Shown: positions 36,262 to 45,382, numbered from the stretch's first letter. The stretch: DNA of 64,000 nt from Pseudomonas sp. SCB32 (GCF_009189165.1 NZ_CP045118.1:1426001-1490000), one strand, 5' to 3'. Program-made: numbers and translations. Notes: generated by a model from the letters alone, not told the origin.

Positions 36262-37074
36262 GTGGAACGCATCGGTCTGCGCGGTACGCCGGAAACGCTG
36301 CTGATCACCTTCTATGCCAAGGCGAAGGAAAGCGAGCTGGCGGACAGCCTGCTGCACGACAAGGTCGCCCGCCGGGCGCTGGACCGGGTGGAGTACGACT
36401 TCGCCCGCCTGCACATCGGCCGCTCCGGACAGATCGGTGTAGCGCTGCGCGCCAAGCTGTTCGACGACTGGGTGCGCGACTTCCTCACGCGCCATCCTCA
36501 GTCCGTGGTCCTGCAATTGGGCTGCGGGCTCGACAGCCGGGTTTGGCGCATCGATCCGCCGTCAACCGTGCAGTGGTTCGAGGTGGACTTCCCCGAGGTG
36601 ATCGCCCTGCGCGAGCGCCTGTATCCGGCGCGGGAGAACTGCCACCTGGTGCCCAGCGCGCTGACCACGCCCGACTGGTGGCGGGTGGTGCCGGTCGGTC
36701 GGCCGGTGCTGATCGTCGCCGAGGGTGTGCTGCCCTATGTGGACAGTGATTCGGTGCCCTGGCTGCTGCGCGCGCTGGTGGCGCATTGTGGCCGCGGCGA
36801 GCTGATCTTCGATGGCTACACCCGCCAGGGCATCCGCTGGATGCAGTACCACCCGATGATCCGCAGGACCGGCGCCATCCTGCACTGGGGTATCGACGAC
36901 TCCGCCGAACTGGAGGCGCAGGTGCCCGGCCTGCGCTTCGTCGATGCAGTTGCGCCCTACGCCGAGTCGCAGATCGCCCGGATGTCCCTGGGGGTGCGCC
37001 TGCTCTACCGGATCACCCTGGCGATTCCGCCGCTGCGGCGAATGGGGCGGCTGCTGCGTTACCGGTTCGGTTGA
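36262..37074 (+). CDS. LCMT/PPM-type SAM-dependent methyltransferase
   Basis: A 270-residue enzyme of the leucine carboxyl methyltransferase-like family (Tcmp/PPM group). Motifs: VVLQLGCGLDSRVWRID (SAM site), WFEVDFPEVIALRERLY (acidic loop binding ribose) and VLIVAEGVLPYVD. In polyketide and other pathways such enzymes O-methylate small acids or phenols. The start is taken as GTG 36262, immediately after the NTF2-like stop, indicating translational coupling; no better start was found. Confidence 0.85.
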   Translation: MERIGLRGTPETLLITFYAKAKESELADSLLHDKVARRALDRVEYDFARLHIGRSGQIGVALRAKLFDDWVRDFLTRHPQSVVLQLGCGLDSRVWRIDPPSTVQWFEVDFPEVIALRERLYPARENCHLVPSALTTPDWWRVVPVGRPVLIVAEGVLPYVDSDSVPWLLRALVAHCGRGELIFDGYTRQGIRWMQYHPMIRRTGAILHWGIDDSAELEAQVPGLRFVDAVAPYAESQIARMSLGVRLLYRITLAIPPLRRMGRLLRYRFG

Positions 37075-37160
37075 AGAAGGGCGCTTCGGTTGAGCGTGGC
37101 TGGCGCCGGAGCGGGCTGCTTTACTCAAGGATCGATGACGATGTCCTGCAGGAGCTGTCG

Positions 37161-37616
37161 ATGAAACTCGAGCCGCTGATGACCATGAGCGTGAAGGCGA
37201 GCGTGCCGCTGGAAATCGGCCGGGTGCCCCACGGCCAGCGCCTGATCTCGGCCGCCGGCGGCGGCACTTTCCAGGGCCGGCGCTTGAACGGTGAGGTGCT
37301 GCCGGGCGGCGGCGACTGGATCCTGGTGGACAACGATGGCGGCTGGCACCTGGAGGTGCGCCTGGTGCTGCGCACGGAGGATGGCGCGCGGATCCTGATG
37401 CAGCACAACGGCCTGCTGGTGGCCAATCCGAAGATCATCACGGCGGTATCCCGGGGCGATAGCACGGAGTATGGTGACACCTACTTCATGATCCAGCCGC
37501 GCTTCGAGGTAGGCGATGAACGCTACCGTTGGCTGAACCATCTGCTTGCGGTGGGCGAGGGGCGGTTGGGGCCGGGCTGGGTGGAGTACCGGTTGTATTC
37601 ATTGGCCAATGGGTGA
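37161..37616 (+). CDS. DUF3237 family protein
   Basis: A 151-residue protein with KLEPLMTMSVKASVPLEIG at the start, GGGTFQGRRLNGEVLPGGGD in the middle and a C-terminal WLNHLLAVGEGRLG, matching DUF3237, small beta-barrel proteins often found near aromatic or steroid catabolic genes but without assigned reaction. AGGAG precedes ATG 37161. Part of the 33964-38499 same-strand run. Confidence 0.87.
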   Translation: MKLEPLMTMSVKASVPLEIGRVPHGQRLISAAGGGTFQGRRLNGEVLPGGGDWILVDNDGGWHLEVRLVLRTEDGARILMQHNGLLVANPKIITAVSRGDSTEYGDTYFMIQPRFEVGDERYRWLNHLLAVGEGRLGPGWVEYRLYSLANG

Positions 37617-37685
37617 GCGATGAAAACCCGTAGTTGTCACATACGGCGGGCAGAGTGTGCGGACCAGGGTTCCGGAGACGAGGCC

Positions 37686-38114
37686 ATGCCGCTGCCCCCC
37701 AACATGCTTCCCGGTGACAAAGTTGTGCTGTTCGACGGCGCCTGCCGCTTGTGCAATGGCTGGAGCCGATTCCTGCTGCGTCATGACCGCGACCAGCGCA
37801 TGAAACTGTGCAGCGTGCAGTCGGCCGAAGGCCAGGCGATCCTCGACTGGTTCGGACTGCCCACCGACTATTTCGACACCATGCTGTACATCGACGGTCA
37901 CTGCGGTTACGACCGCAGCGAAGCCTTCCTGCGCGTGATTGGCCAGTTGCCGGCGCCGTGGAACTGGCTGCGCGTCCTGTGGCTGGTGCCCATGTCGTTG
38001 CGCGATTGGCTCTATGACCGTATCGCCCTCAACCGCTACCGCCTGTTCGGCCGCGAGGACCGCTGCCTGGTGCCGTCGCCGGAATTCCGCGGTCGCTTCC
38101 TGGGCAATGGGTAG
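37686..38114 (+). CDS. DCC-family thiol-disulfide oxidoreductase-like protein
   Basis: A 142-residue protein named for its DxxCxxC motif, seen here as LFDGACRLCNGW near residue 16, with the following VQSAEGQAILDWFGL and YDRSEAFLRVI typical of the family (YuxK-like). A thioredoxin-like redox function is predicted but unproven. I chose ATG 37686, which gives the expected length; the frame is open upstream to 37620. The 3' end overlaps the membrane protein gene by 8 bases. Confidence 0.87.
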   Translation: MPLPPNMLPGDKVVLFDGACRLCNGWSRFLLRHDRDQRMKLCSVQSAEGQAILDWFGLPTDYFDTMLYIDGHCGYDRSEAFLRVIGQLPAPWNWLRVLWLVPMSLRDWLYDRIALNRYRLFGREDRCLVPSPEFRGRFLGNG

Positions 38115-38499
38115 CGCCGCCATCGCGCGTCTGGCACTGGGCGTGGTGTTCCTCTACCACGGTCTGGTGCCGAAGCTGTTGTTCCTGAGTCCCGATGAAG
38201 TGCGCATGATCGAGGCCCACGACTGGCCGCTGTCGACGGTGCGCATCGCCCAGGCCGCGGGTGCCGCGGAGATGGTCCTGGGGCTAGCCATCCTCCTGCT
38301 GCGTCGCAGCCGCTGGCCGCTCTGGCTTGCCGTCGTGGCCTTGCTGGCCCTGCTGGCGGACGTGGCGCTGTTCGTGCCGCAGCTGTTGCTGGGGGCCTTC
38401 AATCCGGTCAGCACCAATATTGCCGCGCTGGCGCTGTGCCTGATCGCCCTGCAGGGCGAGCGGGGCGCGCGGCCACCCCGCCCGAGCGCCCTGCGTTAG
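38107..38499 (+). CDS. DoxX-like small membrane protein
   Basis: A 130-residue membrane protein with four hydrophobic helices. ARLALGVVFLYHGLVPKLLF and AQAAGAAEMVLGLAILLLRR match DoxX-like family proteins. The overlap with the DCC gene suggests a membrane redox pair, as DoxX-type proteins often accompany thiol oxidoreductases. The stop codon overlaps tail-to-tail by 4 bases with the TorF porin gene. Confidence 0.8.
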   Translation: MGSAAIARLALGVVFLYHGLVPKLLFLSPDEVRMIEAHDWPLSTVRIAQAAGAAEMVLGLAILLLRRSRWPLWLAVVALLALLADVALFVPQLLLGAFNPVSTNIAALALCLIALQGERGARPPRPSALR

Positions 38500-39239
38500 A
38501 AGGTCTTCGACACGCCGGCCACCACGGTGGCGGTGCAGACGTCCTTGTAACCCTGGTTGTTGAAGCACTCGTTCTGCGAAAGGTCGGTGTCGATGTAGCT
38601 CAGCGACCAGTCCAGCCCCACCAGTTCATGGCTCAGCTTGACCTCCCACTCGTTGTAGCCGTTGCGGGTATCTTCACTGCCGGAGACGTAGAGCGGGTCC
38701 TTGGCGTCGTTGTGGCCAAAGCGCGTGCGCAGCTTGAATTCGGCCGGCAGTTCGGCGTTGTAGCCCAGGTAGGTATAGAGGTTGCTGTTCTTGTCGCCGT
38801 AGTAGTTGGGGTAGTCATTGCCGTAGTAGACCCCCGCCTCGAAGCCATAAGCGTGGAGGATGGCGTACACGTCGCTCTGGTTGAACTCGCTCGACTTGGG
38901 GTAGGTGTACTTGGTGTAGCCCAGGTCCAGGGCCACGTCCTCGTTGGCCTGCCAGTACCAGCCGGCGTAGTAGTCCACTTCCTGGCGGGTCTTGTAGCCA
39001 TAGCCGTAATCGACGTTGGAGGTCCAGCTGCCCACGTACAGGCCGCTGACGTGCTGCAGGGTGAGGCCGAACTGGGCGGCCGGGTCGCCCTTGGTCTGCG
39101 AGATGCCGCGGGTGCGATAGTCGCTGACCAGGGCGGTATCGATCTGCAGGAGGAAGTCCTGGTTGAGCTCCACGGCCAGGGTGGATGTGAGCGGCGCGCA
39201 GGTGAGCAGCGCACCGATGAGCCATTGCGGGCGGTTCAT
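38496..39239 (-). CDS. TorF-family putative outer-membrane porin
   Basis: A 247-residue protein with a signal peptide (LLTCAPLTSTLAVEL, cut near residue 22) and alternating aromatic/polar strands. LVSDYRTRGISQTKGDPAAQ and YAGWYWQANEDVALDLGY are typical of the TIGR02001/TorF family, and it ends in an aromatic VSKTF as outer-membrane beta-barrels do. ATG 39239 begins the signal peptide. It lies 154 bases downstream of an exported amidohydrolase on the same strand. Confidence 0.87.
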   Translation of the reverse strand: MNRPQWLIGALLTCAPLTSTLAVELNQDFLLQIDTALVSDYRTRGISQTKGDPAAQFGLTLQHVSGLYVGSWTSNVDYGYGYKTRQEVDYYAGWYWQANEDVALDLGYTKYTYPKSSEFNQSDVYAILHAYGFEAGVYYGNDYPNYYGDKNSNLYTYLGYNAELPAEFKLRTRFGHNDAKDPLYVSGSEDTRNGYNEWEVKLSHELVGLDWSLSYIDTDLSQNECFNNQGYKDVCTATVVAGVSKTF

Positions 39240-39393
39240 GCGGATGTCCCTTTTTTGTGATTGTGTGTGGGGCAGTGCGAAAAGGCCCGCGCAGCGCCAG
39301 CCCCTCGACGTCACCGAGGGACTTGAAGAGTGGGCTGGGCTGGCGGGCAGGGCGCCGGAGGTGTTCAAGCCCCGGCGCAGGAGCCCGGCTCGG

Positions 39394-41151
39394 TCAGAGA
39401 GCCGGAGCGTCGTCGGCGCGGTAGACCTCGCGACCTTCGAACAGGGTGTGCAGCACGCGGGCTTCGGCCAGTTGCTCGTCGGGCACGCTGAACACGTCGC
39501 GGTCGAGGATGACCATGTCGGCCTGCTTGCCGGGGGCGAGGCTGCCGATCTGCTTGTCCAGGCCGATGGCCTGCGCGGCGTTGCGGGTGTAGGCGTAGAA
39601 CATGGTTTCGCGGTCAACGCCCTGCTCGGCGTTGAGCACGCCCATGTCGCCCTTGCGGGTGATGGCCTGGTAGATGGCCTTCATCGGGTCCGGGGTGGAT
39701 ACCGGCCAGTCGCTGGCGCCGGCGATGGTGGCGCCGTTGTTCAGCAGCGACTTTGCCGGGTACATGCCGCGGTATTGGTCATCGCCGATGTAGGGCTTCA
39801 CCAGGTCGACGGTATAGGTTTCGGCGGTGGCCCAGTCCAGCTGCATCGAGGCGATCACGCCCAGCTGCTTGAAGCGCGGGTAGTCCTGCGGGGTGACCAA
39901 CTGCAGGTGGGTGATAGAATGGGTGACGCCGCTCTGCCGGTCCTTGCGCGCCTGCTCGATGCCATTGAGCGATTCACGCACCGCGCGGTCGCCGATGGCG
40001 TGGATGTGCACCAGCCAGCCACGGGCGTCGGCGGCGCTGACCAGTTCGCCGAAATGCTTCGGGTCGATCAGCAGCTCGCCGGGCTTGTGGCTGTTCTTGT
40101 AGTCATCCAGCAGCGCGGCGGACTGGGCCGGGAATTCGATCACGCCGTCGGCGAACACCTTGATGCCCGGCAGCGTCAGGTTGGGGATGCCCTGGAATTG
40201 CTGGCGAACCTTGTCGATCACGTCGAGATCGGCCGGGGTGCTCTTCGGATTGACCACCTGCAGCGCCGCGACGTGGGCGGTGAGCTGGCCGTTGCGGGCC
40301 AGGTTGCGGTACACCGGCAGCACGCCGACGGTCTGCTCGGTGGGCTTGATGGCGAACAGCGCCTGACCGGGGCTGCCGTTGGCGGCCGGGTCCATCCAGG
40401 CGGTGATGCCGAAGCTGTTGTTGTATTTCACGGCGGCCTGGCCGGCGCGGTCCATGGTCTTGGCGTCGGCGGCCGGCATGGCGGCGGCGACCAGGTCGAA
40501 ACCGGAGTCAACGGTGAAGCCGGTGGGGTTGAAGTTCTTGTCGTGGGCGATGTTCTGCTGTTCCAGCGCGCTCAGGCTGCGCACGCGCTTGGCGTCGAGT
40601 CCGGCGCGCTTGAGCATGGCGGCGTTGGCCCAGGCGGTGTGGTGGTCGCTGCCGATGAGGACGACCGGGACCTTTGCCCACTCGCCGTGGTTCAGCCGCT
40701 GCGCGAGGCCGTCGGCCTGGGACCAGTAGCTGGAGTTCATGCCGTTCATCACCACGATGTCACCGACCCGCGCCTTGCCGCTGTCGCGGTCCTGCTTCAG
40801 GCGCTTGACGAAGGCGTCGAGGTCCATCTGCTCGTCGACCAGGCTGGCGGAGATCAGCTCCAGGCCGCCGAAGACGGAGTGCGAGTGGCTGTCGATGAAG
40901 CCCGGCATCAGTACCTTGCCGCCAAGGTCGATGACCTTGCTCTTGGCATCGCCCAGGGCGCGGATCTCGTCGTTGCTGCCCACTTTCAGCACCTTGCCGT
41001 CCGCCACCGCGACCGCCTGTTGCAGCGCCTGGCCGGGTTCGGCGGTGAAGACCTTGCCGTTGAGCAGGATCAGGTCCGCGTTCTGTGCCTGTGCTTCCAA
41101 AGTGCTGAGCGCGATCGCTACTGCCAGTGCGCCTTTGAGCCACGTGTGCAT
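39394..41151 (-). CDS. Exported amidohydrolase (YtcJ-like, amidohydrolase family 3)
   Basis: A 585-residue metal-dependent hydrolase with a signal peptide (GALAVAIALSTLEAQAQ) pointing to the periplasm. The metal site is VLMPGFIDSHSHSVFGG, with further ligands in WLVHIHAIGDRAVRES and IAGASDWPVSTPDP. The family includes N-substituted formamide deformylase-like and dipeptidase-like enzymes; the substrate is unknown. A divergent LysR gene starts 115 bases away, and the TorF porin gene follows, suggesting outer-membrane entry plus periplasmic hydrolysis of one compound. Confidence 0.88.
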   Translation of the reverse strand: MHTWLKGALAVAIALSTLEAQAQNADLILLNGKVFTAEPGQALQQAVAVADGKVLKVGSNDEIRALGDAKSKVIDLGGKVLMPGFIDSHSHSVFGGLELISASLVDEQMDLDAFVKRLKQDRDSGKARVGDIVVMNGMNSSYWSQADGLAQRLNHGEWAKVPVVLIGSDHHTAWANAAMLKRAGLDAKRVRSLSALEQQNIAHDKNFNPTGFTVDSGFDLVAAAMPAADAKTMDRAGQAAVKYNNSFGITAWMDPAANGSPGQALFAIKPTEQTVGVLPVYRNLARNGQLTAHVAALQVVNPKSTPADLDVIDKVRQQFQGIPNLTLPGIKVFADGVIEFPAQSAALLDDYKNSHKPGELLIDPKHFGELVSAADARGWLVHIHAIGDRAVRESLNGIEQARKDRQSGVTHSITHLQLVTPQDYPRFKQLGVIASMQLDWATAETYTVDLVKPYIGDDQYRGMYPAKSLLNNGATIAGASDWPVSTPDPMKAIYQAITRKGDMGVLNAEQGVDRETMFYAYTRNAAQAIGLDKQIGSLAPGKQADMVILDRDVFSVPDEQLAEARVLHTLFEGREVYRADDAPAL

Positions 41152-41265
41152 GAGGTTACCTTGCGTGCCGGTTGATTTTTATTGGTCTGCGCAAGAGGCT
41201 ATCGGGGTGGCCGGCGGCCAGAAAGGCGCCATCGCTCATAACACTTGTGAACGTTTGGAACGAAT

Positions 41266-42174
41266 ATGGACAAGTTCAGCAGCCTGGAGATGTTCGTCGC
41301 CAGTGCCGAAACCGGCAGTTTCAGCCGCGCCGCCGAGCGGCTCGGCAAGACGCCCTCTGCCGTGACCAAGGCCATCGGCCTGTTGGAAAGCGAGCTGGGC
41401 GCCCGGCTGTTCGAGCGCACCACGCGCAGCATGTCGCTGACCGAGGCTGGCCAGCTCTACCTGGAAGGCGCTCGCGAAGTGCTGGAACGCATGCGGGAAA
41501 CCACCGAGGAGATTGCCCAGCTGCATCACAGCCTGCGGGGCGTGCTGCGGGTTACCGCGCCGCTGGTGTTCGGCCCGGCCTTCCTCGACCAGGCCTGTGC
41601 GGATTTCCTCGCCCAGCATCCGGACGTGCGCCTGCAGGTGGACCTCTCCGACAGCTACCTCGACCTGCTGGACGGCCGCTACGACCTCGCCCTGCGCATG
41701 GGCAACAGCGACCTGCCGGGCTTGATCGCGCAGCCCCTGGCCAGCAGCCGCCTGGTGGTCTGCGTGAGTCCCGCCTATCTGGCGCGGCGCGGTACGCCCA
41801 GGCACCCGAGCGAGGTCATCGAGCACGAATGCCTGATCTACCGCCATCCGGCGCTGGAGGACCGCTGGTGGTTCGATCTGGCCGGCGAGCGCTACTCGAC
41901 GCCGCGCTATGGTCGCCTGAGCAGCGATAACCAGGAGGTGCTGCTCAGGGCCTGCCTGGGTGGGCATGGCCTGTTGCCGTGCCCGCGCTGGAGCGTGCTG
42001 GAGCACCTGCGCTCCGGGCGGCTGGTCACGGTGCTGGATGAGTTCTACTTCGAGCCCGATACCTTCGGTGCGCAGATCCTTGCCGTGTACCCGAGCAATC
42101 GCCGGGCGACGCGGAAGATTCACGCCTTCATCGAGCACCTGCGCGAAGCGCTGCTCCTCAACGGCATTGCCTGA
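41266..42174 (+). CDS. LysR-family regulator, divergent from the amidohydrolase
   Basis: A 302-residue LTTR. The helix-turn-helix is FVASAETGSFSRAAERLGKT with AVTKAIGLLESELGARLFER; the effector domain follows from about residue 90 and resembles the DmlR/PecT-like subgroup. Its position back-to-back with the amidohydrolase gene suggests it controls that gene and TorF. Only 5 bases separate its stop from the convergent diguanylate cyclase stop. Confidence 0.9.
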   Translation: MDKFSSLEMFVASAETGSFSRAAERLGKTPSAVTKAIGLLESELGARLFERTTRSMSLTEAGQLYLEGAREVLERMRETTEEIAQLHHSLRGVLRVTAPLVFGPAFLDQACADFLAQHPDVRLQVDLSDSYLDLLDGRYDLALRMGNSDLPGLIAQPLASSRLVVCVSPAYLARRGTPRHPSEVIEHECLIYRHPALEDRWWFDLAGERYSTPRYGRLSSDNQEVLLRACLGGHGLLPCPRWSVLEHLRSGRLVTVLDEFYFEPDTFGAQILAVYPSNRRATRKIHAFIEHLREALLLNGIA

Positions 42175-42179
42175 GCCGC

Positions 42180-43721
42180 TCAGGCCGGCGTGCACTCCAC
42201 CCGGTTGCGGCCGTTGGCCTTGGCCCGGTACAGCGCGCGGTCGGCCTGTTCGAGCAGTTGCGCCAGGCCGCAGGGCGTGTCGACCGAGACGAGGCCGATG
42301 CTGACGCTGACCCGCAGCACACCGCCCTCGACCTCGAGGCTGAGGTTCTGCAGGTTTTCCCGCAGCCGTTCGAGGAAGTGCCGGGCGGCCTCGGCCTCGG
42401 TGCTGGGCAGGAGGAAGACGAACTCCTCGCCGCCGAAGCGGGCGAACAGGTCGGTGCTGCGCGCCTGCTGCCGGCACAGCTCGCTGAAGCGGCAGAGCAC
42501 CAGGTCGCCGACGGCATGGCCGTACTGGTCGTTGACGCGCTTGAAATGGTCGAGATCGAGAAGCGCCAGGCTCAGTGGCGTGCCATAGCGCGCGCTGCGC
42601 GCCAGTTCGCGTTCGGCCTGGGCCTGGAACGCGCGACGGTTGAGCGCGCTGGTCAGCGGGTCGAGGGTGGCGAGCTGGCGCAGCTGGTTTTCCAGCACCT
42701 TGTGGTGGCTGACGTCGCGGATCTCCGCCACCTGCTGGTGGCCGTCGGCCAGGCGCTCGATGCTCAGTTCGGCGGCGAAGGTGCTGCCATCGTCGCGCAT
42801 GGCGAGGATATCGTGGGGCTTGCCGTCGGCGCTGGCCAGCAGGGCCAGCAGGTCGTCCCTGGCCTCGCTGACGAACAGCTCGCCGAAGTCCTGGCCGATC
42901 AGACGCTCGCGGGACCAGAGCAGCATGCGTTCGAGCATCGGGTTGGCATCGACCACACGGCCTTCGCGCAGCACCAGCATGCCGGCGTTGGCGACCTGCA
43001 TCAGACGCTCGAAGCGCTCGGCGCTGGCGGCGGCGTCGCGGGCGTGGCGCTGGCTGTCGGCGAGGATGCGGCGCATGGTCATCAGCGCCATGCCGACCAG
43101 GGCGATGACCCACAGCGGAATGCCGATGTTGTAGGGCAGCAGGTAGCTGAAGGAGCGGGTGACGTCGGCGTGCTCGATGCCGTGCAGGCCGTCGTGCAGG
43201 CCGATGCCGGCGCGCGCCAGGGTGACAAGGGCGTAGCCGCCGAGCGCGATGGCCACGAAGTGACGCACGCCGCGCAGCTCGGGCTCGCCCGGCGCACGCA
43301 GCAGGACCCGGCACGCCTGGATCGGCAGCAGGCCGCCGATGGTGGCGTAGATGGCGATCAGGTATTCGGAGTTGATCGGCGCCAGCCACCAGTGCCAGCT
43401 CAGCGCCAGGGACATCGCGCCGGCGCTGATGGGGACCATTCGCCAGGGCACCGGCAGGTCGAGAAAGCGGTACACGCCCAGCAGCAGGGTTGCCTCGCCG
43501 GCCAGTTGCGTGGCGTTGCCAAGGATGTTCAGCAGTTTGTTGCCGCTGGCCATGAAACCCATGAACAGCAGGATGCCGAGGATCAGCATCCAGGCGCCGC
43601 TCATCCACAGGCCGGGACCACGGTAGGGGCGGGCGAAGTACCAGAGGCCGGTGCAGGCGATGGCGCTGGCGAGCATCAGGTTGAGGCCGAGCAGCATCGG
43701 CGAGAAGTAGAGGGTTTCCAC
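42180..43721 (-). CDS. Membrane diguanylate cyclase with PAS and GGDEF domains
   Basis: A 513-residue protein. Seven hydrophobic segments occupy residues 5-215, then a PAS domain (about 232-340, with NAGMLVLREGRVVDANPMLE) and a GGDEF domain (345-513). The active site is GGEEF at 430-434, and an intact inhibitory I-site RSTD (421-424) lies exactly five residues before it. It should make cyclic di-GMP from GTP with product inhibition, sensing a signal in the membrane or periplasm. Monocistronic by spacing. Confidence 0.93.
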   Translation of the reverse strand: METLYFSPMLLGLNLMLASAIACTGLWYFARPYRGPGLWMSGAWMLILGILLFMGFMASGNKLLNILGNATQLAGEATLLLGVYRFLDLPVPWRMVPISAGAMSLALSWHWWLAPINSEYLIAIYATIGGLLPIQACRVLLRAPGEPELRGVRHFVAIALGGYALVTLARAGIGLHDGLHGIEHADVTRSFSYLLPYNIGIPLWVIALVGMALMTMRRILADSQRHARDAAASAERFERLMQVANAGMLVLREGRVVDANPMLERMLLWSRERLIGQDFGELFVSEARDDLLALLASADGKPHDILAMRDDGSTFAAELSIERLADGHQQVAEIRDVSHHKVLENQLRQLATLDPLTSALNRRAFQAQAERELARSARYGTPLSLALLDLDHFKRVNDQYGHAVGDLVLCRFSELCRQQARSTDLFARFGGEEFVFLLPSTEAEAARHFLERLRENLQNLSLEVEGGVLRVSVSIGLVSVDTPCGLAQLLEQADRALYRAKANGRNRVECTPA

Positions 43722-43788
43722 GGCCAGCGGCCTCCAAGTGGGATGCCGGGGATTCTGCCAGTGCGCCCGGCGTCTTGTCAGTGGTCGT

Positions 43789-44397
43789 TCAGAGCAGCGC
43801 GCCGGCCCAGGCCGAAACCAGCAGCAGGAGCGCCATCAGCTGGTTCAGCCGTTGCATCTGCCGGGGCGAAAGCAGGCGCTGGCTGCCGATGCCGAGGCTG
43901 GCCCAGACACTCATGCAGGGCAGCGACACCAGGAAGAACAGCAGCGACAGCAGTTGCACCCGGTCCAGGCGGTCGGCGCCGTGGCCGGCGTACACGCTGA
44001 CCACCGCCAGCGCCATCATCCAGGTCTTGGGGTTGACCAGTTGCAGCGCGGCAGCGCCAACCAGGCCCAGGGGCGCGCCGTCGGCATCCCGTTCCGGGCT
44101 GGCCGGCGGGCTGCGGAAGATCTGCCAGGCCAGCCAACTCAGCCAGATGACCCCGACCACGCTCATCGCCCGCTGCACGCCCGGCAGGTTCGCCAGCGCC
44201 CCGCCCAGCCCGCTGCCCACCGCCAGCACCAGCGCGGCGGCGGCGCCGCAGCCGCCGAGGATGATCGGCAGCGCCGCGCCCCAGCCGAAGCGCGCGCTGT
44301 TGCTGAATACCAGCAGGTTGGTCGGGCCGGGCGTGATGGAGGATACGAAGGCGAAAAGCAGGAAGGGCAGCCATTGGCTGATCTGCGCGAGGTGCAT
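43789..44397 (-). CDS. LysE-family amino acid exporter
   Basis: A 202-residue protein with six hydrophobic helices. FAFVSSITPGPTNLLVFSNS is the LysE/RhtB signature, and ALQLVNPKTWMMALAVVSVY is the second conserved block. Family members export basic amino acids, homoserine, threonine or cysteine metabolites. An AraC regulator is encoded 53 bases upstream in the same direction and may autoregulate the pair. Confidence 0.9.
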   Translation of the reverse strand: MHLAQISQWLPFLLFAFVSSITPGPTNLLVFSNSARFGWGAALPIILGGCGAAAALVLAVGSGLGGALANLPGVQRAMSVVGVIWLSWLAWQIFRSPPASPERDADGAPLGLVGAAALQLVNPKTWMMALAVVSVYAGHGADRLDRVQLLSLLFFLVSLPCMSVWASLGIGSQRLLSPRQMQRLNQLMALLLLVSAWAGALL

Positions 44398-44450
44398 GGC
44401 GAGGGCTCCGCTGAATCGGTGGGAGCCTCATCTTCGCCAGGCGGATCCGT

Positions 44451-45287
44451 TCAGTCTGGAAGCTTTGAGCAGCGCCTGCGGTAGTAGGCCGGCGTCACCC
44501 CGTAGGCGCGGCGGAACCAGCGGCCCAGGTGGCTCTGGTCGGCGAAACCGAGGTCGGCGGCCACCTCGGCGGGCGCCAGGCCGCGGCCGAGCAGCTGCCG
44601 CGCACGGGCCAGGCGCAGCTGGATCAGGTAGGCATGCGGCGGCAGGCCGAAGGCCTGCTTGAAGGCGCGGGTCAGGCGGAAGCGGTCGCAGCCACAGGCT
44701 TGGGCCAGGTCATCGAGGCCGATATCCTGCATCAGGTTGGCGTGCAGGTAGTCCCGCGCACGCTGCGCCACCAGCGGCAGGTGTGGTTGCAGAGCGCTGC
44801 GCTGGCGCCATTGCAGGCGACGGGTGAGGCCGTCGAGCAGGTCGTCGATGGCGGCCTGGCGGACGATCTTCAGGTCGTTGCCGTGCATTGCCTGGAAGGC
44901 GTTGTCGATGCGCGGCACCAGCTGCGGGTCGTCGAACAGCAGTTCAGGGACGCCGAGTTGGCAGTTGGCCGGGGCCTGCTCGAACAGGCTGCCGATTTCC
45001 CGCTCCAGCCAGGGTGCGTCGAGGTACAGCATGCGGTAGGTGAAGCCACCTTCGGTGGGCGCGTCACCGTCGTGGATGTCGCCGGGTTCGAGGAAGAACA
45101 CCTTGCCGGCGGTGCTGATGTGCCGTTGCCCCCGGCAGCGGAACTGCTGCACGCCGGATTCGGTGAAACCGATCAGGTAGCTGTCGTGCCAATGCGGGTC
45201 GTAGGCGTGGCCCTTGAAGTGCGCGCGCAGGCTCTGGATGCCGGTGTCGGCATCCTGCAGCAGGTCGATCCAGTTGTCCTTGTGCAT
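44451..45287 (-). CDS. AraC-family regulator upstream of the LysE exporter
   Basis: A 278-residue regulator with an N-terminal AraC-type cupin (AYDPHWHDSYLIGFTESGVQ and VFFLEPGDIHDGDAPT) and a C-terminal helix-turn-helix pair (IGLDDLAQACGCDRFRLTRA and AEVAADLGFADQSHLGRWFR). I chose ATG 45287 (MHKDNW), since GGAGG lies 6 bases upstream and overlaps a spurious ATG five codons earlier. AraC plus LysE pairs are common and typically detoxify excess amino acids. Confidence 0.9.
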   Translation of the reverse strand: MHKDNWIDLLQDADTGIQSLRAHFKGHAYDPHWHDSYLIGFTESGVQQFRCRGQRHISTAGKVFFLEPGDIHDGDAPTEGGFTYRMLYLDAPWLEREIGSLFEQAPANCQLGVPELLFDDPQLVPRIDNAFQAMHGNDLKIVRQAAIDDLLDGLTRRLQWRQRSALQPHLPLVAQRARDYLHANLMQDIGLDDLAQACGCDRFRLTRAFKQAFGLPPHAYLIQLRLARARQLLGRGLAPAEVAADLGFADQSHLGRWFRRAYGVTPAYYRRRCSKLPD

Positions 45288-45382
45288 GGGCGGCCTCCGC
45301 ATCGCTTGCCCGGTCGGCCAGCATAACGCGCAGGCCTGCCCTGTCTGGAAGATTCGTGCAGGCGGGCCGGCAGGGGCGCGGT

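Noticed and set aside
39163..41175. A 670-codon plus-strand frame opposite the amidohydrolase
   Set aside because: Shadow frame; the minus-strand gene has a signal peptide and metal-binding motifs.
41236..43737. An 833-codon minus-strand frame spanning LysR and the diguanylate cyclase
   Set aside because: It crosses two recognised genes in other frames and shows only Arg/Pro/Ala-rich low-complexity sequence.
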